This document shows, piece by piece, positions 1 through 6,402 of a stretch of DNA of 9,327 nucleotides. The DNA is taken from the NCBI RefSeq assembly GCF_946885955.1, contig NZ_CAMPHI010000082.1, positions 1 through 9,327 on the forward strand, written 5' to 3'. Below the pieces are notes generated by a model, which was not told the origin of the DNA, searched no databases, and saw nothing but the letters and a program-made list of their open reading frames with translations. The DNA comes from an uncultured Pseudomonas sp. GTDB taxonomy: Bacteria; Pseudomonadota; Gammaproteobacteria; Pseudomonadales; Pseudomonadaceae. The translations under genes and the position numbers were made by a program. Positions within the stretch are counted from its first letter, which is position 1. Each line of letters opens with the position of its first letter.

Positions 1-223
1 CGTGCCCACGCTCCAGCGTGGGTACGCAGCCCGTGACGCTCCGCGTCACCAGCCGGCGACGGTTGGGCGCGGACGTTCGGGGCGGAGATATTTTCATGAG
101 CCAGCCGCTTAATGATCGTGCCCGCGCTCCAGCGTGGGTACGCAGCTCGTGACGCTCCGCGTCACCAGCCGGCTACGGTTGGGCGCGGACGTTCGGGGCG
201 GACATATTTATCAGCCAGCCGCT
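1..223. repeat. Tandem pair of two-hairpin palindromic repeats
   Basis: Two near-identical copies lie at 1-109 and 117-223, a period of 116 bases. They differ by four substitutions over the first 90 or so bases and by a small indel near the end. Each copy carries two palindromes. In copy 1 the first has arms CCCACGCT and AGCGTGGG with a 2-base loop, and the second has arms GTGACGC and GCGTCAC with a 3-base loop. In copy 2 the first palindrome has one A-to-G change that still allows a G-U pair in RNA, and the second is unchanged. Copy 1 begins at the window edge, so the array may continue to the left. Intergenic palindromic elements of this style are common in Pseudomonas; assignment to a particular family is inference. 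The 65 bases between the repeat and the first gene hold no promoter I can support. Confidence 0.85.
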
Positions 224-288
224 GGGTTGGGCTTCGCTACGTTCAGCCTGCCGGCCCAAACCATGGGTTTATGAAGACGGGAGGATTA

Positions 289-798
289 ATGAGCGATTTC
301 GAAATACGCCAGGCGCAGACTCAGGACATCGCCGGGATGTGTGCGCTGATCTTCGAACACGGCCCCAACCCCTGGAATCACCTACCCTGCGACGAGGTGG
401 TGGCGCACCTGCAATGCATCGCCAATGGCACGGTGCAGGCCGTGTTGGCAGAGCACAGGGGCGAATTGCTGGGCTTCGTCAGCTATCAGCTATCCCGGCA
501 CTTCGAGCGCTATCAACCCGAGGTTCGTCGCAACCAGTTGCACGGCTATATCTGCGAAGCTGTCATTCATCGCGCCATGGCGGGGCAGGGGTTGGGCTCG
601 CGCTTGTTAAAGCAGGCGGTAGTGCAACTGAATGAGCAGGGCATCGTCGATATTTATATCGATCGCCACGAGGAGAACGCCGCCTCGGCGGGGATGATGC
701 GCAAAGCCGGGTTCGTCGAAGTCGAAACCTATGCCGATCCGCAGCGCAGGCCGAATGGTTCTGGCCGTACCACCCTGTGTTGCCTGCGTTTAGGCTGA
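289..798 (+). CDS. GNAT-family N-acetyltransferase
   Basis: A 169-residue protein with the GNAT fold, expected to transfer an acetyl group from acetyl-CoA to an amine; the substrate cannot be told. The length is typical of a stand-alone GNAT domain. The acetyl-CoA pyrophosphate loop is AGQGLGSRLL at residues 98-107, although the usual first Arg/Gln of the motif (Q/R-x-x-G-x-G/A) is Ala98. Further on, ENAASAGMMRKAGF (129-142) matches the helix-plus-GF segment that follows strand 5 in the family. The start at 289 is chosen because GGGAGG lies 4-5 bases before it; an in-frame ATG at 271 and an open frame back to 112 run into repeat DNA. It is followed after 41 bases by the DUF488 gene on the same strand, so the two are probably co-transcribed. 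The protein is probably cytoplasmic, with no signal peptide or membrane segment. Confidence 0.9.
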   Translation: MSDFEIRQAQTQDIAGMCALIFEHGPNPWNHLPCDEVVAHLQCIANGTVQAVLAEHRGELLGFVSYQLSRHFERYQPEVRRNQLHGYICEAVIHRAMAGQGLGSRLLKQAVVQLNEQGIVDIYIDRHEENAASAGMMRKAGFVEVETYADPQRRPNGSGRTTLCCLRLG

Positions 799-806
799 TG
801 CACCAG

Positions 807-826
807 GGCGCCGCTGCTGCGGCGCC
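807..826 (+). other. Perfect hairpin between GNAT and DUF488 genes
   Basis: An 8-bp perfect inverted repeat with arms GGCGCCGC and GCGGCGCC and a 4-base loop TGCT. It begins 8 bases after the GNAT stop codon and ends directly against the Shine-Dalgarno AGGAGG (827-832) of the next gene. No T-tract follows, so it is not a standard intrinsic terminator. In an mRNA it could influence ribosome access or mRNA stability; that role is inference. Confidence 0.7.
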
Positions 827-839
827 AGGAGGAAGACAG

Positions 840-1235
840 ATGATCCAGTGCAAACGGGTATATGAAGACATCTCGGCAACGGACGGTTGCCGGGTGTTGG
901 TCGACCGTCTGTGGCCGCGCGGGCTCAGCAAGGCGGCGTTGCGACTGGATGCCTGGGTGCCGGAGGTGGCCCCATCCACGCAGCTGCGTCGACAGTTCGC
1001 CCATGAGCCTGAGGCGTTCGAGGCATTCCGTAAGCAGTACCGCGCCGAGTTGGCGGCCCATCCGGAATATTGGCAGGGGCTGTTGGAGCGCGCGGAGCAG
1101 GGCGTCTTGACCCTGCTGTTCAGTGCGAAGGATGCCCAATTGAACAACGCCCGGGTGTTGGCCGAGTTCCTCGAAGGCGAGCTGGAGCGCCGTGGCCCAC
1201 CAAGCTCGCCGGTTTGCTACGCCGACAGGATGTAG
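840..1235 (+). CDS. DUF488 (YeaO-like) family protein
   Basis: A 131-residue cytoplasmic protein of the DUF488/YeaO family, whose biochemical role is not established. Family hallmarks are visible: VDRLWPRGLSK (21-31), a Trp at 39, APS (44-46), LRRQFAH (49-55), FRKQY (63-67) and TLLFSAKD (91-98) followed by NNA (102-104), where many relatives have NHA. The length is usual for the family. The start is set by AGGAGG at 827-832 with a 7-base spacer; the frame stays open upstream to 777 but that part overlaps the GNAT gene. The gene probably shares a transcript with the acetyltransferase upstream, and its stop lies only 10 bases from the stop of the convergent oxidoreductase gene. I see no terminator in that 10-base gap. 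Confidence 0.9.
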   Translation: MIQCKRVYEDISATDGCRVLVDRLWPRGLSKAALRLDAWVPEVAPSTQLRRQFAHEPEAFEAFRKQYRAELAAHPEYWQGLLERAEQGVLTLLFSAKDAQLNNARVLAEFLEGELERRGPPSSPVCYADRM

Positions 1236-1245
1236 GTGCTCGAAC

Positions 1246-2862
1246 TTAGCTTTCGGCAATACCCAACATATCCCGCGCCACGGCCTCGGCTACGCGAATG
1301 CCGTCGACCCCTGCGGAAAGAATCCCACCGGCATAACCCGCGCCTTCGCCGGCCGGGTACAGACCTTTGACGTTCAGGCTCTGCATATCCGCGCCACGGG
1401 TGATGCGCAGCGGCGAGGAGGTGCGCGTCTCGATGCCGGTGAGCACCGCATCGTGCAGGGCGAAGCCCTTGATCTGCTTGTCGAAGGCCGGCAGCGCTTC
1501 GCGGATCGCCTCGATGGCGAAGTCCGGCAGCGACGGCGCCAGATCGCCGAGCTTGACCCCCGGCTTGTAGGACGGCTCGACGCTGCCCCATGCGGTGGAC
1601 GGCTTGCCGGCGATAAAGTCGCCAACCAACTGGCCTGGCGCTTCGTAGGTGCTGCCGCCGAGGATGTAGGCGTGGGATTCCAGGCGCTCCTGCAACTCGA
1701 CGCCGGCCAGCGGGCCGCCCGGATAGTCCTGCTCCGGGGTGATGCCGACGACTATGCCTGCGTTGGCGTTGCGTTCGTTGCGCGAGTACTGGCTCATGCC
1801 GTTGGTCACCACCCGGTTGGGCTCGGAGGTGGCGGCGACCACGGTGCCCCCGGGGCACATGCAGAAGCTATATACCGAGCGGCCGTTCTTGGCGTGGTGC
1901 ACCAGTTTGTAATCGGCGGCGCCGAGCTTGGGGTGGCCGGCGTATTTGCCTAGGCGCGCGCGGTCGATCAGTGATTGCGGATGCTCGATACGAAAGCCCA
2001 CGGAGAATGGCTTGGCTTCCATAAACACCTCGCGGCTATGCAGCATGCGGAAGGTATCGCGCGAGCTATGACCCAGGGCCAGGATCACATGGCGGCTGCG
2101 GATCTGTTCGCCGCTGTCGAGCACCACGCCCTGCAACTGACCGTCCTCGATCAGTACATCACTGACCCGCTGCTGGAAGCGCACTTCGCCGCCCAGCGCC
2201 TTGATTTCCTCGCGCATGGTGGCAACCACGCCGGTCAGGCGGAAGGTGCCGATATGCGGTTTGCTGACATAGAGGATTTCCTCTGGTGCGCCGGCCTTGA
2301 CGAACTCCTGCAGCACCTTGCGGCCGAGGTGTTTGGGGTCCTTGATCTGGCTGTACAGCTTGCCGTCGGAGAAGGTGCCGGCGCCGCCTTCGCCGAACTG
2401 CACGTTGGACTCGGGGTCGAGCACGTTCTTGCGCCACAGGCCCCAGGTGTCCTTGGTGCGCTGGCGAACTTCCTTGCCGCGCTCCAGCACGATGGGCCGC
2501 AAGCCCGCCTGCGCCAGGATCAACGCGGCGAAGATACCGCAGGGGCCGAAACCGACCACCAGCGGGCGTTCCTCAAGATTATCCGGAGCCTGACCGACCG
2601 GCTTGTAGGCGATGTCCGGCGCCGGGCCGACATGCTTGTCGTCTTCGAACCTGGCCAGCAGCGCCGCCTCGTCGCGCACCTGGCAATCGATGCTGTAGAT
2701 GAACTGCAGTTCGCTGGATTTCTTCCGCGCATCGTAGCTGCGCTTGAACAGGCTGAAGTCGAGCAGATCTGCGTCCGCGATCCCCAGGCGCTGGACAATG
2801 GCCGGGCGCAGGGCGTCTTCGGGGTGATCGAGGGGCAGCTTGAGTTCGGTGATGCGCAGCAT
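1246..2862 (-). CDS. FAD/NAD(P)-dependent oxidoreductase (COG2509 family)
   Basis: A 538-residue flavoprotein of the COG2509 'uncharacterized FAD-dependent dehydrogenase' family; the substrate is unknown. Residues 1-95 or so form the N-terminal region typical of the family. The Rossmann dinucleotide motif follows: VVGFGPCG (102-109, GxGxxG type) with the ribose-binding acid in VLERG (Glu127). Other family blocks are GEGGAGTFSDGKL (158-170), ALGHSSRDT (262-270), YSFCMCPGG (331-339) with two cysteines, and the C-terminal FAD-contact block GLYPAGEGAGYAGG (500-513). The length is full and no frameshift is seen. The start at 2862 gives the usual MLRI...LPLDHPE opening, although no good Shine-Dalgarno precedes it. 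A TATAAT sits about 55 bases upstream on the same strand. It is flanked convergently by the DUF488 gene and divergently by pfkB, so it is probably monocistronic. Confidence 0.93.
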   Translation of the reverse strand: MLRITELKLPLDHPEDALRPAIVQRLGIADADLLDFSLFKRSYDARKKSSELQFIYSIDCQVRDEAALLARFEDDKHVGPAPDIAYKPVGQAPDNLEERPLVVGFGPCGIFAALILAQAGLRPIVLERGKEVRQRTKDTWGLWRKNVLDPESNVQFGEGGAGTFSDGKLYSQIKDPKHLGRKVLQEFVKAGAPEEILYVSKPHIGTFRLTGVVATMREEIKALGGEVRFQQRVSDVLIEDGQLQGVVLDSGEQIRSRHVILALGHSSRDTFRMLHSREVFMEAKPFSVGFRIEHPQSLIDRARLGKYAGHPKLGAADYKLVHHAKNGRSVYSFCMCPGGTVVAATSEPNRVVTNGMSQYSRNERNANAGIVVGITPEQDYPGGPLAGVELQERLESHAYILGGSTYEAPGQLVGDFIAGKPSTAWGSVEPSYKPGVKLGDLAPSLPDFAIEAIREALPAFDKQIKGFALHDAVLTGIETRTSSPLRITRGADMQSLNVKGLYPAGEGAGYAGGILSAGVDGIRVAEAVARDMLGIAES

Positions 2863-2916
2863 GGGAAGAGTCCACTGTCAGGGCCGGAGGCAACCCGGCA
2901 ACTTTACGAGGCGGCG

Positions 2917-2922
2917 ATTATA
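2917..2922 (-). promoter_or_regulatory. Putative -10 box for the oxidoreductase gene
   Basis: The minus strand reads TATAAT here, a perfect sigma-70 -10 hexamer 54 bases upstream of the oxidoreductase start codon, in a divergent spacer where a promoter is expected. No convincing -35 hexamer lies at 16-18 bases (AGGTAT or GGTATT are the best), so an activator may be needed or the call may be wrong. Confidence 0.45.
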
Positions 2923-3051
2923 CCCGCGATTGCCCGCTTAATACCTGGCGGCCCACGCTCGGACAGATTGACCCCGGACAGTGCGCGCTTTGGCGCGAGT
3001 CGGCACAATCGAACGATACCCGCCTCGGTGGTCGCCTGCTGATCCCGGCTT

Positions 3052-3067
3052 CTGCGCAATAGCGCAG
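3052..3067. promoter_or_regulatory. Inverted repeat upstream of pfkB, possible operator
   Basis: A perfect 6-bp inverted repeat, CTGCGC and GCGCAG with AATA between, ends 59 bases before the pfkB start. It lies in the 264-base divergent spacer (2863-3126) between the oxidoreductase and pfkB. The size and place fit a regulator binding site or a leader hairpin. It does not look like the Cra/FruR consensus. No clear plus-strand promoter was found in the spacer. Confidence 0.3.
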
Positions 3068-3126
3068 CAGCAAGTCTAGAGTTCAGGAAAGAGGGCGCCC
3101 GCACACCAACGGCGGTAAGGAGGCAT

Positions 3127-4074
3127 ATGACGCGCATAGTGACCGTGACCCTGAGCCCGGCGCTGGATATCACCAGCGGCGTGGCACGCCTTTACCCGGA
3201 CGCCAAGCTGCGCTGCGAGCCTCCCGTCTATGCGCCTGGTGGCGGTGGCATCAACGTCGCGCGGGCGATACAGCGGCTCGGCGGCGATGCGTTGGCGCTG
3301 TTCGCCGCCGGCGGCGCGACCGGCCAGCATCTGCGCGAGCTGCTCGATGCCGAAGGCTTGCCGAACCAAGCGTTGCCAATCGCCGCATGGACCCGCGAAT
3401 GCATCAACCTGACTGAGCAGGCCAGCGGCCAGCAGTATCGCCTGGTCATGCCCGGGGCACCGCTGAGCCCGAGCGAGCAGACACAGTTGCTCGCCGCCCT
3501 GAAGGCGTTGCCCAGCCCGGACTATCTGGTGATCAGCGGCAGCCTGCCCGAGGGTTTGGCGGCGGACTTTCTCCCGCGTTTGCTTGAGGTGGCGCGACAG
3601 CATGGCGCGCGCTGCATTCTCGACAGCGCTGCGCCGGTGCTGCGCCAGGCGCTGGATATCGGTGGGGTGTTTCTGATCAAACCGAATATCGACGAACTCT
3701 GCGCCCTGGTCGGTGTGCCCAGCCTCGACCCCGAACGGCTCGCCAACGTCGCCCGCGAGCTGATCGAAAGTGCCAGATGCACGGCAGTCCTGGTATCCCT
3801 GGGCGCGCAGGGCGCTTTGCTGGTAACAGCGCAATTGTCTGAGCGCATCGCCGCGCCGAGGGTATGCAAGCGCAGCACCGTCGGCGCGGGCGACAGTATG
3901 GTCGCCGCCGTCACCCTCAAACTGGCAGCCGGCGCCAGCTGGGGCGAAGCCGCCCGCTACGGTGTGGCCGCGGGCAGTGCGGCGATCATGACCGAGGGCA
4001 GCGAACTCTGCCGGCGTGCCGACACCGAGCAGCTGTTCGCCGACTTGCAGGCCGCAGCGCTGGCGACGCCCTGA
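3127..4074 (+). CDS. pfkB: 6-phosphofructokinase 2 (PfkB family)
   Basis: A 315-residue ribokinase-fold sugar kinase that phosphorylates fructose 6-phosphate with ATP to fructose 1,6-bisphosphate. It resembles E. coli Pfk-2 closely along its whole length, more than FruK or LacC. Key positions fall at the same numbers as in E. coli: Asp14 in LSPALD, Lys27 in AKLRC, the PfkB signature GGGGINVARAI (38-48), the glycine block AAGGATG (60-66), QYRLVMPGA (103-111), KPN (185-187), and the anion-hole/catalytic motif STVGAGDSM with catalytic base Asp256. A strong Shine-Dalgarno TAAGGAGG (3116-3123) precedes the ATG, with an unusually short 3-base spacer. The gene is divergent from the oxidoreductase and convergent with a GAPDH-family gene 7 bases away. 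Well-studied pseudomonads generally lack 6-phosphofructokinase, so its presence is notable. A related specificity such as tagatose 6-phosphate remains possible but is less likely. Confidence 0.9.
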   Translation: MTRIVTVTLSPALDITSGVARLYPDAKLRCEPPVYAPGGGGINVARAIQRLGGDALALFAAGGATGQHLRELLDAEGLPNQALPIAAWTRECINLTEQASGQQYRLVMPGAPLSPSEQTQLLAALKALPSPDYLVISGSLPEGLAADFLPRLLEVARQHGARCILDSAAPVLRQALDIGGVFLIKPNIDELCALVGVPSLDPERLANVARELIESARCTAVLVSLGAQGALLVTAQLSERIAAPRVCKRSTVGAGDSMVAAVTLKLAAGASWGEAARYGVAAGSAAIMTEGSELCRRADTEQLFADLQAAALATP

Positions 4075-4088
4075 GTACGGCTCAGGGC
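4068..4088. terminator. Hairpin covering both pfkB and gap stop codons
   Basis: A perfect 8-bp inverted repeat (arms GCCCTGAG and CTCAGGGC, loop TACGG) contains the pfkB stop TGA in one arm and the stop of the opposing dehydrogenase gene in the other. It would fold in transcripts from either strand. No T-tract follows on either side, so intrinsic termination is doubtful; it may mark 3' ends or protect them. The two coding regions are only 7 bases apart. Confidence 0.45.
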
Positions 4089-5080
4089 CTGACCCAGGCC
4101 AACAACACGTCGAGCATGCGGTTGGCGAAGCCCCACTCGTTGTCGTACCAGGCCAGTACCTTGACCAGCTCGCCCTGCACGCGGGTGTGGTTGAGGTCGA
4201 CCACGCAGGAGATCGGGTAGCCATTGAAGTCGCTGGACACCAGCGGCAACTCGTTGCACTCCATCACCCCCAACGGCATCTGCGCGGCGCCATGTTGCAG
4301 GATCGCGTTGATCGCCTCGCGGCTGCTCGGGCGTTCGGCGATAAAGCTCAGGTCGAGCAGCGACACATTCGGCGTCGGCACCCGCACCGCCAAGCCATCC
4401 AAACGGCCATCCAGTTCCGGCAATACCAGGCCGATGGTCTTGGCCGCGCCGGTGGTGCTGGGGACCATCGACAGCGCGGCCGCCCGTGCGCGGTACAAAT
4501 CGTGGTGGGTCTTGTCCAGCAGGTTCTGATCGTTGGTGTAGGAGTGCACGGTGTTGATCAAGCCCTGACGAATGCCCACGGTTTCATGCAGCACCTTGGC
4601 CAGCGGCGCCAGGCAATTGGTGGTGCAAGAGGCATTGGAGACGATCTGCTGGTTGCCTAATAGCTCATGGTTGACGCCGTACACCACCGTCAGGTCGGCA
4701 TCCGCCAGCGGGTGCGATAACAACACTCTGGACGCTCCGGCGGTGAGGTGGTGCTCGACCTGTGCGCGCTTTTTCAGGCGCCCCGAGCACTCCAGTACCA
4801 CGTCGACACCATGCTGCACCCAGGGCAGATTGATCGCTTCGGGCTCGCGCAGCAGGTGGATCGACTGGCCGTTGACCTGAAGAATATCGTCATGCAGCGT
4901 GACCTGTCTGGCGAAGCGGCCGAAGGTCGAGTCGAAACGGGTCAAGTGAGTCAGGGTCTGCGGATCGCCGAGATCGTTGATCGCGGTCAGGTGAATCTTG
5001 TGTTCCAGCCCCCGCTCGAACAGCGTGCGCAGCAGCGCCCGGCCAATACGTCCATATCCATTGATGGCAATGCGCAACAT
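4082..5080 (-). CDS. gap: Type I glyceraldehyde-3-phosphate dehydrogenase family
   Basis: A 332-residue NAD-dependent dehydrogenase, expected to oxidise glyceraldehyde 3-phosphate with phosphate to 1,3-bisphosphoglycerate. The N-terminal NAD motif is INGYGRIGR (6-14), and Asp36 in INDL suits NAD rather than NADP. The catalytic block is SNASCTTNCLAPL (148-160) with Cys152; the partner base is His179 in VHSYTNDQN. The end carries WYDNEWGFANRM (311-322). The start at 5080 is chosen because GGGAGG lies 7 bases upstream; the frame extends to a GTG at 5095 that would overlap this ribosome binding site. Some blocks (TRFDSTFGRF, LECSG, LSHP) recall erythrose-4-phosphate dehydrogenase (Epd), while the catalytic region is GAPDH-like, so Epd activity cannot be excluded. 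Convergence with pfkB points to central sugar metabolism. No clear promoter was recognised in the upstream spacer. Confidence 0.88.
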   Translation of the reverse strand: MLRIAINGYGRIGRALLRTLFERGLEHKIHLTAINDLGDPQTLTHLTRFDSTFGRFARQVTLHDDILQVNGQSIHLLREPEAINLPWVQHGVDVVLECSGRLKKRAQVEHHLTAGASRVLLSHPLADADLTVVYGVNHELLGNQQIVSNASCTTNCLAPLAKVLHETVGIRQGLINTVHSYTNDQNLLDKTHHDLYRARAAALSMVPSTTGAAKTIGLVLPELDGRLDGLAVRVPTPNVSLLDLSFIAERPSSREAINAILQHGAAQMPLGVMECNELPLVSSDFNGYPISCVVDLNHTRVQGELVKVLAWYDNEWGFANRMLDVLLAWVRP

Positions 5081-5251
5081 AAGGCATCCTCCCACGTAGC
5101 CAATGCATTGAGCTTAGGTGAGTCACGCGATAACGCAGCGGCAAAAAGGCTTCACGCAATCTTTGCGCGCGTTCTTGTCGCGGACGCCTGGCTACCGGGC
5201 GAAATCCTGACTCCAGCTTCTAGGAGCCCGCAGATGTCGGCAGAGTTCAGA

Positions 5252-5264
5252 GCGCCTTAGGCGC
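5252..5264 (-). terminator. Weak hairpin downstream of the COG3650 gene
   Basis: A perfect 5-bp inverted repeat (GCGCC and GGCGC around TTA) lies about 50 bases beyond the lipoprotein stop on the minus strand. A second small inverted repeat, CGGCA with TGCCG, lies between it and the gene at about 5283-5299. Neither has a T-run, so a factor-independent terminator is only a possibility. The rest of the 232-base spacer (5081-5312) must hold the dehydrogenase promoter, but I find no clear hexamer pair. Confidence 0.2.
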
Positions 5265-5312
5265 GGGGGATGATCGGCCGTGGCGGCAGCCCGGTTGCCG
5301 AGGGCGCCGCCG

Positions 5313-5984
5313 CTAATCGTTGCGCGCGCCGCCGAAGTAGCCGCAGCCGCGCATCACCTGGCCGTCGACACGCAACTCAGCGCTCAGATGCTGCACCGCG
5401 CCACTCATGCTATCGACGCAACGCTGCGGGGTGACCCAGAGTTCCAGGCGCTGTCCGTTGGCCTCGCTGGTCAGGTTGAGGCGCCCGCCGGGCAGTTGCT
5501 CTTCGAGATAGGGCAGCGCTTGCGGTGGCTGCCCGGGCCGGTCGAGCAACAACCCCTTGGCATTGACCGTCACCGCCCACTCCGGCTCGTGTCCGCTGGC
5601 GCGCACCGTGCTGCGCTTGAAGTTGAGGTTGTCGCAGCTCTGGCCCTCGGCCTGCAGACGATAGATCTGGCTCGGCGTGAACTGGCCGTCCACGCCGGCT
5701 CGCTTGCTGGCCGCCAACTCACCGCGCATATCAGCGAACAGCGTGCCCGAACCACCCGCCAGCAACTGCTTGGCGTCCTCTGTGATGGTGTCGGTTTGTC
5801 CCTCGCCAAGGACGAAGCGCCGTTGTTCATGGCAGGGGCTGAACAGCCACTGGCCGGCCTCGAGCGCGAGTTCGCCCTGCATGCGCACATGGTTGGCTAA
5901 TGGGTCGCTCGGTTGGCTGGTGAACACCTGGCAACTGGCGAGCAATGGCAACAGGGCGAATACGAAGGGGCGACGAACGGACAT
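5313..5984 (-). CDS. Outer-membrane lipoprotein of the COG3650 family
   Basis: A 223-residue predicted lipoprotein of unknown function. The N-terminus MSVRRPFVFALLPLLASC has two arginines, a short hydrophobic core and a lipobox LASC, so Cys18 should be lipidated after cleavage. Gln at +2 rather than Asp predicts sorting to the outer membrane. The C-terminal half shows the COG3650 pattern: GHEPEW (131-136), then QRCVDSMSG (187-195) and GQVMRGCGYFG (208-218), giving a likely disulfide between Cys189 and Cys214. Cys51 and Cys117 form another possible pair. The start at 5984 has AGGAGA 6 bases upstream and puts the signal peptide at the true N-terminus; a GTG at 6011 would add nine residues before it. 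It follows the DUF2834 gene by 72 bases and may be the last gene of a three-gene unit. Confidence 0.85.
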   Translation of the reverse strand: MSVRRPFVFALLPLLASCQVFTSQPSDPLANHVRMQGELALEAGQWLFSPCHEQRRFVLGEGQTDTITEDAKQLLAGGSGTLFADMRGELAASKRAGVDGQFTPSQIYRLQAEGQSCDNLNFKRSTVRASGHEPEWAVTVNAKGLLLDRPGQPPQALPYLEEQLPGGRLNLTSEANGQRLELWVTPQRCVDSMSGAVQHLSAELRVDGQVMRGCGYFGGARND

Positions 5985-6056
5985 TGAGGCTCTCCTGGCA
6001 AGAGCGGCCACGTTACCGAGGCCGGGTGGCGATCACAACAGCCGCGACAGCGCGGG

Positions 6057-6380
6057 CTAGTCGGGTTCGACCGCCGGCCGCTTGGCAAAAGCGCCGACCA
6101 CCAGGTAAAGCAGCGGGCCAACCGACACGAAAATCGCGGTCAGCGCCAGGTAAGGCAACACCGCCGCCAACGACTTGCCGCGGGCCTTGTTGTCGCGATA
6201 CATCCACACGCAGGCCAACGTCGCGAGAATGTACAGGTCGATAACCACCTGGGCAGTGTCCGGAGCGGACATCAACTGCCGCCCGAATTCAATCAGCGAC
6301 TGCTCGGCCTGCGCCATGACGAAGAGCGTGTACAGGCTGAACGCGAGCAAAACGGCGAGGGGAAGCGCGGCTTTTTTCAT
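6057..6380 (-). CDS. DUF2834 family membrane protein
   Basis: A 107-residue integral membrane protein of the DUF2834 family; no function is established. Three membrane segments can be read, about 5-23, 43-61 and 72-96. The segment VIDLYILATLACVWMYRD (46-63), followed by the basic turn NKARGK and the later GPLLYL (88-93), is the family's recognisable pattern. The length is normal. The start at 6380 follows AAGGA with a 7-base spacer. It begins only 22 bases after the stop of the upstream small membrane gene, so the two are very probably co-transcribed and perhaps translationally coupled. All its arginine codons are CGN, as expected in a pseudomonad and unlike the upstream gene. Confidence 0.8.
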   Translation of the reverse strand: MKKAALPLAVLLAFSLYTLFVMAQAEQSLIEFGRQLMSAPDTAQVVIDLYILATLACVWMYRDNKARGKSLAAVLPYLALTAIFVSVGPLLYLVVGAFAKRPAVEPD

Positions 6381-6402
6381 CTGGTCTTCCTTGAGCGAAC
6401 GG

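Noticed and set aside
1..223. A CRISPR array.
   Set aside because: Only two long units are present with no unique spacers, each unit holds two internal palindromes, and no cas gene is nearby.
1192..3042. Two long plus-strand open frames (1192-1953 and 1975-3042) opposite the oxidoreductase.
   Set aside because: They are antisense to a clear flavoprotein gene, lack recognisable domains or ribosome binding sites, and arise from high GC content.
3127..4074. Calling the kinase 1-phosphofructokinase (FruK).
   Set aside because: The blocks KLRC, GGGGINVARAI and QYRLVMPGA and the residue numbering follow E. coli Pfk-2, and no fructose PTS genes are adjacent.
3076..4224. A 382-codon minus-strand open frame opposite pfkB.
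   Set aside because: It is the shadow of pfkB; its translation is low-complexity and has no family features.
4016..5260. Plus-strand open frames opposite the GAPDH-family gene.
   Set aside because: They overlap a well-supported gene in antisense and show no domain signature.
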